From positions 1 through 64,000 of the forward strand of contig NZ_JOII01000027.1 of NCBI RefSeq assembly GCF_000719955.1: a DNA stretch of 64,000 nt, written 5' to 3'. Each line of letters starts with the position of its first letter. Position 1 is the first letter of the stretch. A program made the translations under genes and the position numbers. The notes under the pieces were generated by a model. The model was not told the origin of the DNA and searched no databases. It saw nothing but the letters and a program-made list of their open reading frames with translations. Shown here one piece after another: positions 62,888 through 64,000 of this stretch. The stretch is from Streptomyces albidoflavus. Lineage in GTDB: Bacteria > Actinomycetota > Actinomycetes > Streptomycetales > Streptomycetaceae.

Positions 62888-63880
62888 ATGGAGCAGAGGC
62901 ATCTGGGCCGCACCGGCCTGCGCGTGTCCCGCATCGGTCTGGGCACCCTGACCTGGGGCCGGGGCACCGACGAGCACGACGCCGCCGAGCTGGTGAAGAC
63001 CTTCTGGGAGGCGGGCGGTTCGCTCGTCGACACCGCCGACGTGTACGCGGACGGGGAGGCGGAGTACCTCCTCGGCCGGATCGTCGACCGGCTGGTCCCC
63101 CGCGAGGACCTGGTGATCGCCACCAAGGCGGGCAGCGTCCCCGACCCGCAGCGGCGGTTCGACGGCTCGCGCGGCCATCTCCTCGGCGCCCTCGACGCCT
63201 CCCTGCACCGGCTGGGCACCGACCACGTCGACCTGTGGCAGGTCCACGCCTTCGACCCGCTGACCCCGCTGGACGAAACTCTCCAGGCACTCGACATCGC
63301 CGTCACCACCGGCCGCGCCCGGTACGCGGGGGTCTCCAACTTCTCCGGCTGGCAGCTGGCCAAGGCCGCCACCTGGCAGCTGGCCCTGCCGGCCGGGCGC
63401 ACCAGACTGGCCAGCACCCAGATGGAGTACTCGCTGCTCCAGCGCGGCGTGGAGCGCGAGGTGCTGCCCGCCGCCCTCGACCTCGGCGTGGGCCTGCTCC
63501 CCTCCTCGCCGCTCGGCCGGGGCGTCCTCACCGGCAAGTACCGGCAGGCCGCTCCCCCGGGCCCGCCGGGTTCCCGGGGCGCCTCCGAGCAGCTGGCCGG
63601 GTTCGTCGCGCCCTACCTCGACGACGCGGGCGACCGGGTCGTCGACGCCCTCACCACCGCCGCCGACGGCCTGGCCGCCACCCCGCTCCAGGTGGCACTC
63701 GCCTGGGTCCGCGACCGGCCCGGCGTCTGCGCCCCCCTCGTCGGGCCGCGCACCGCCGAGCAGCTCGCGGCGGCACTGTCGGCGGAAGCCCTTACGCTTC
63801 CCGACGAGATCTGCCAGGCGCTCGACGACGTGTCGGCGCCCGTGCACCGCTATCCCGACCAGGACTGGAGCACGCTGTGA
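62888..63880 (+). CDS. Aldo/keto reductase
   Basis: This is a 330-residue NADPH-dependent AKR with (beta/alpha)8 barrel. The catalytic tetrad is visible: Asp and Tyr in DTADVYADG, Lys in VIATKAGSV, His in DLWQVHAFDP. Cofactor-binding segments YAGVSNFSGWQLA and VGPRTAEQLAAAL also match. The substrate is unassigned. ATG at 62888 is chosen because the family starts at this point (EQRHLGRTGLRVS). Its stop overlaps the next gene by GTGA. Confidence 0.93.
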   Translation: MEQRHLGRTGLRVSRIGLGTLTWGRGTDEHDAAELVKTFWEAGGSLVDTADVYADGEAEYLLGRIVDRLVPREDLVIATKAGSVPDPQRRFDGSRGHLLGALDASLHRLGTDHVDLWQVHAFDPLTPLDETLQALDIAVTTGRARYAGVSNFSGWQLAKAATWQLALPAGRTRLASTQMEYSLLQRGVEREVLPAALDLGVGLLPSSPLGRGVLTGKYRQAAPPGPPGSRGASEQLAGFVAPYLDDAGDRVVDALTTAADGLAATPLQVALAWVRDRPGVCAPLVGPRTAEQLAAALSAEALTLPDEICQALDDVSAPVHRYPDQDWSTL

Positions 63881-64000
63881 GTACGGACCCCGCCGCCGCG
63901 CCCGCCGACGAGGACGCGCCCGCCCCCCAGGCGGCGGCCCCCGAGGACGCCCGGCCCCCGGAGCACGGCCCCGAGGAGACGCGGGGCGAGGCCGGCGACG
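63877..64000 (+). CDS. Partial gene, Pro/Ala/Glu-rich N-terminus (runs off the window)
   Basis: The GTG at 63877 overlaps the aldo/keto reductase stop by GTGA, and the frame stays open to the window end. The 41 visible codons encode a low-complexity acidic Ala/Pro/Glu stretch without a recognisable domain. In such positions Streptomyces often has a helix-hairpin-helix protein, but nothing here proves it. Confidence 0.6.
   Translation, partial: MSTDPAAAPADEDAPAPQAAAPEDARPPEHGPEETRGEAGD

Overview
The window is high-GC actinobacterial chromosome and almost certainly Streptomyces or a very close relative. Codon third positions are nearly all G or C, and GTG/TTG starts and 4-base GTGA/ATGA overlaps are common. 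It carries the Pup-proteasome genes, mycothiol ligase mshC, a Streptomyces conservon with a CYP157-type P450, and the gyl glycerol operon. No tRNA, rRNA, CRISPR array, insertion sequence or prophage gene was seen. Gene density is about 90 percent and most gaps hold a hairpin terminator or a divergent promoter region.

Layout. 1-2440 (minus): glycine-betaine-type ABC transporter (permease/binding-protein fusion cut by the window edge, plus ATPase). 2779-4660: a 5'-3' exonuclease and an iron-box-controlled siderophore-interacting flavoprotein. 4926-8849: sigK-rskA, a membrane-anchored molybdopterin oxidoreductase and a FAS1 lipoprotein, with matching CCAATC-N16-CCGAAT promoter motifs before sigK and the oxidoreductase. 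8938-9894: pseudouridine synthase. 9971-14415 (minus): conservon cvnABCDE, whose GTPase gene is interrupted by an 80-base G/C homopolymer block. 14901-16280: second P450. 16521-24245 (minus): helY, a lipid kinase, tatC, tatA, two small conserved genes, pafC and pafB.

24358-35743 is the protein-fate cluster: two FKBP-type isomerases, pafA (Pup ligase), an MFS exporter with a divergent LacI-type regulator, prcA/prcB, pup, dop and the ATPase arc. Pup is encoded with a C-terminal Glu, so it should not need deamidation. 35997-41314 holds a ferredoxin, an anchored hypothetical protein, trmI, a site-2 protease, a RecB-like nuclease and an orphan response regulator. 41397-47895 has a peptide-binding lipoprotein, a HAD phosphatase and cobalamin-dependent metH.

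48219-53412 is the glycerol module gylR-glpF-glpK-glpD, with a shared GCATTGTCGAA element before gylR and glpF and strong hairpins at both structural-gene junctions. 53490-64000 contains a luciferase-like oxidoreductase, a PAC2 protein, mshC, a kinase-like/DUF3090/histidine-phosphatase cassette of unknown function, corA, a ferritin-like protein, an F420-type LLM oxidoreductase, an aldo/keto reductase and the start of one more gene.

The least explained items are the three-gene kinase-like/DUF3090/phosphatase cassette, the SigK-type regulon, the P450 lacking the EXXR arginine, and the low-complexity scar in cvnD.
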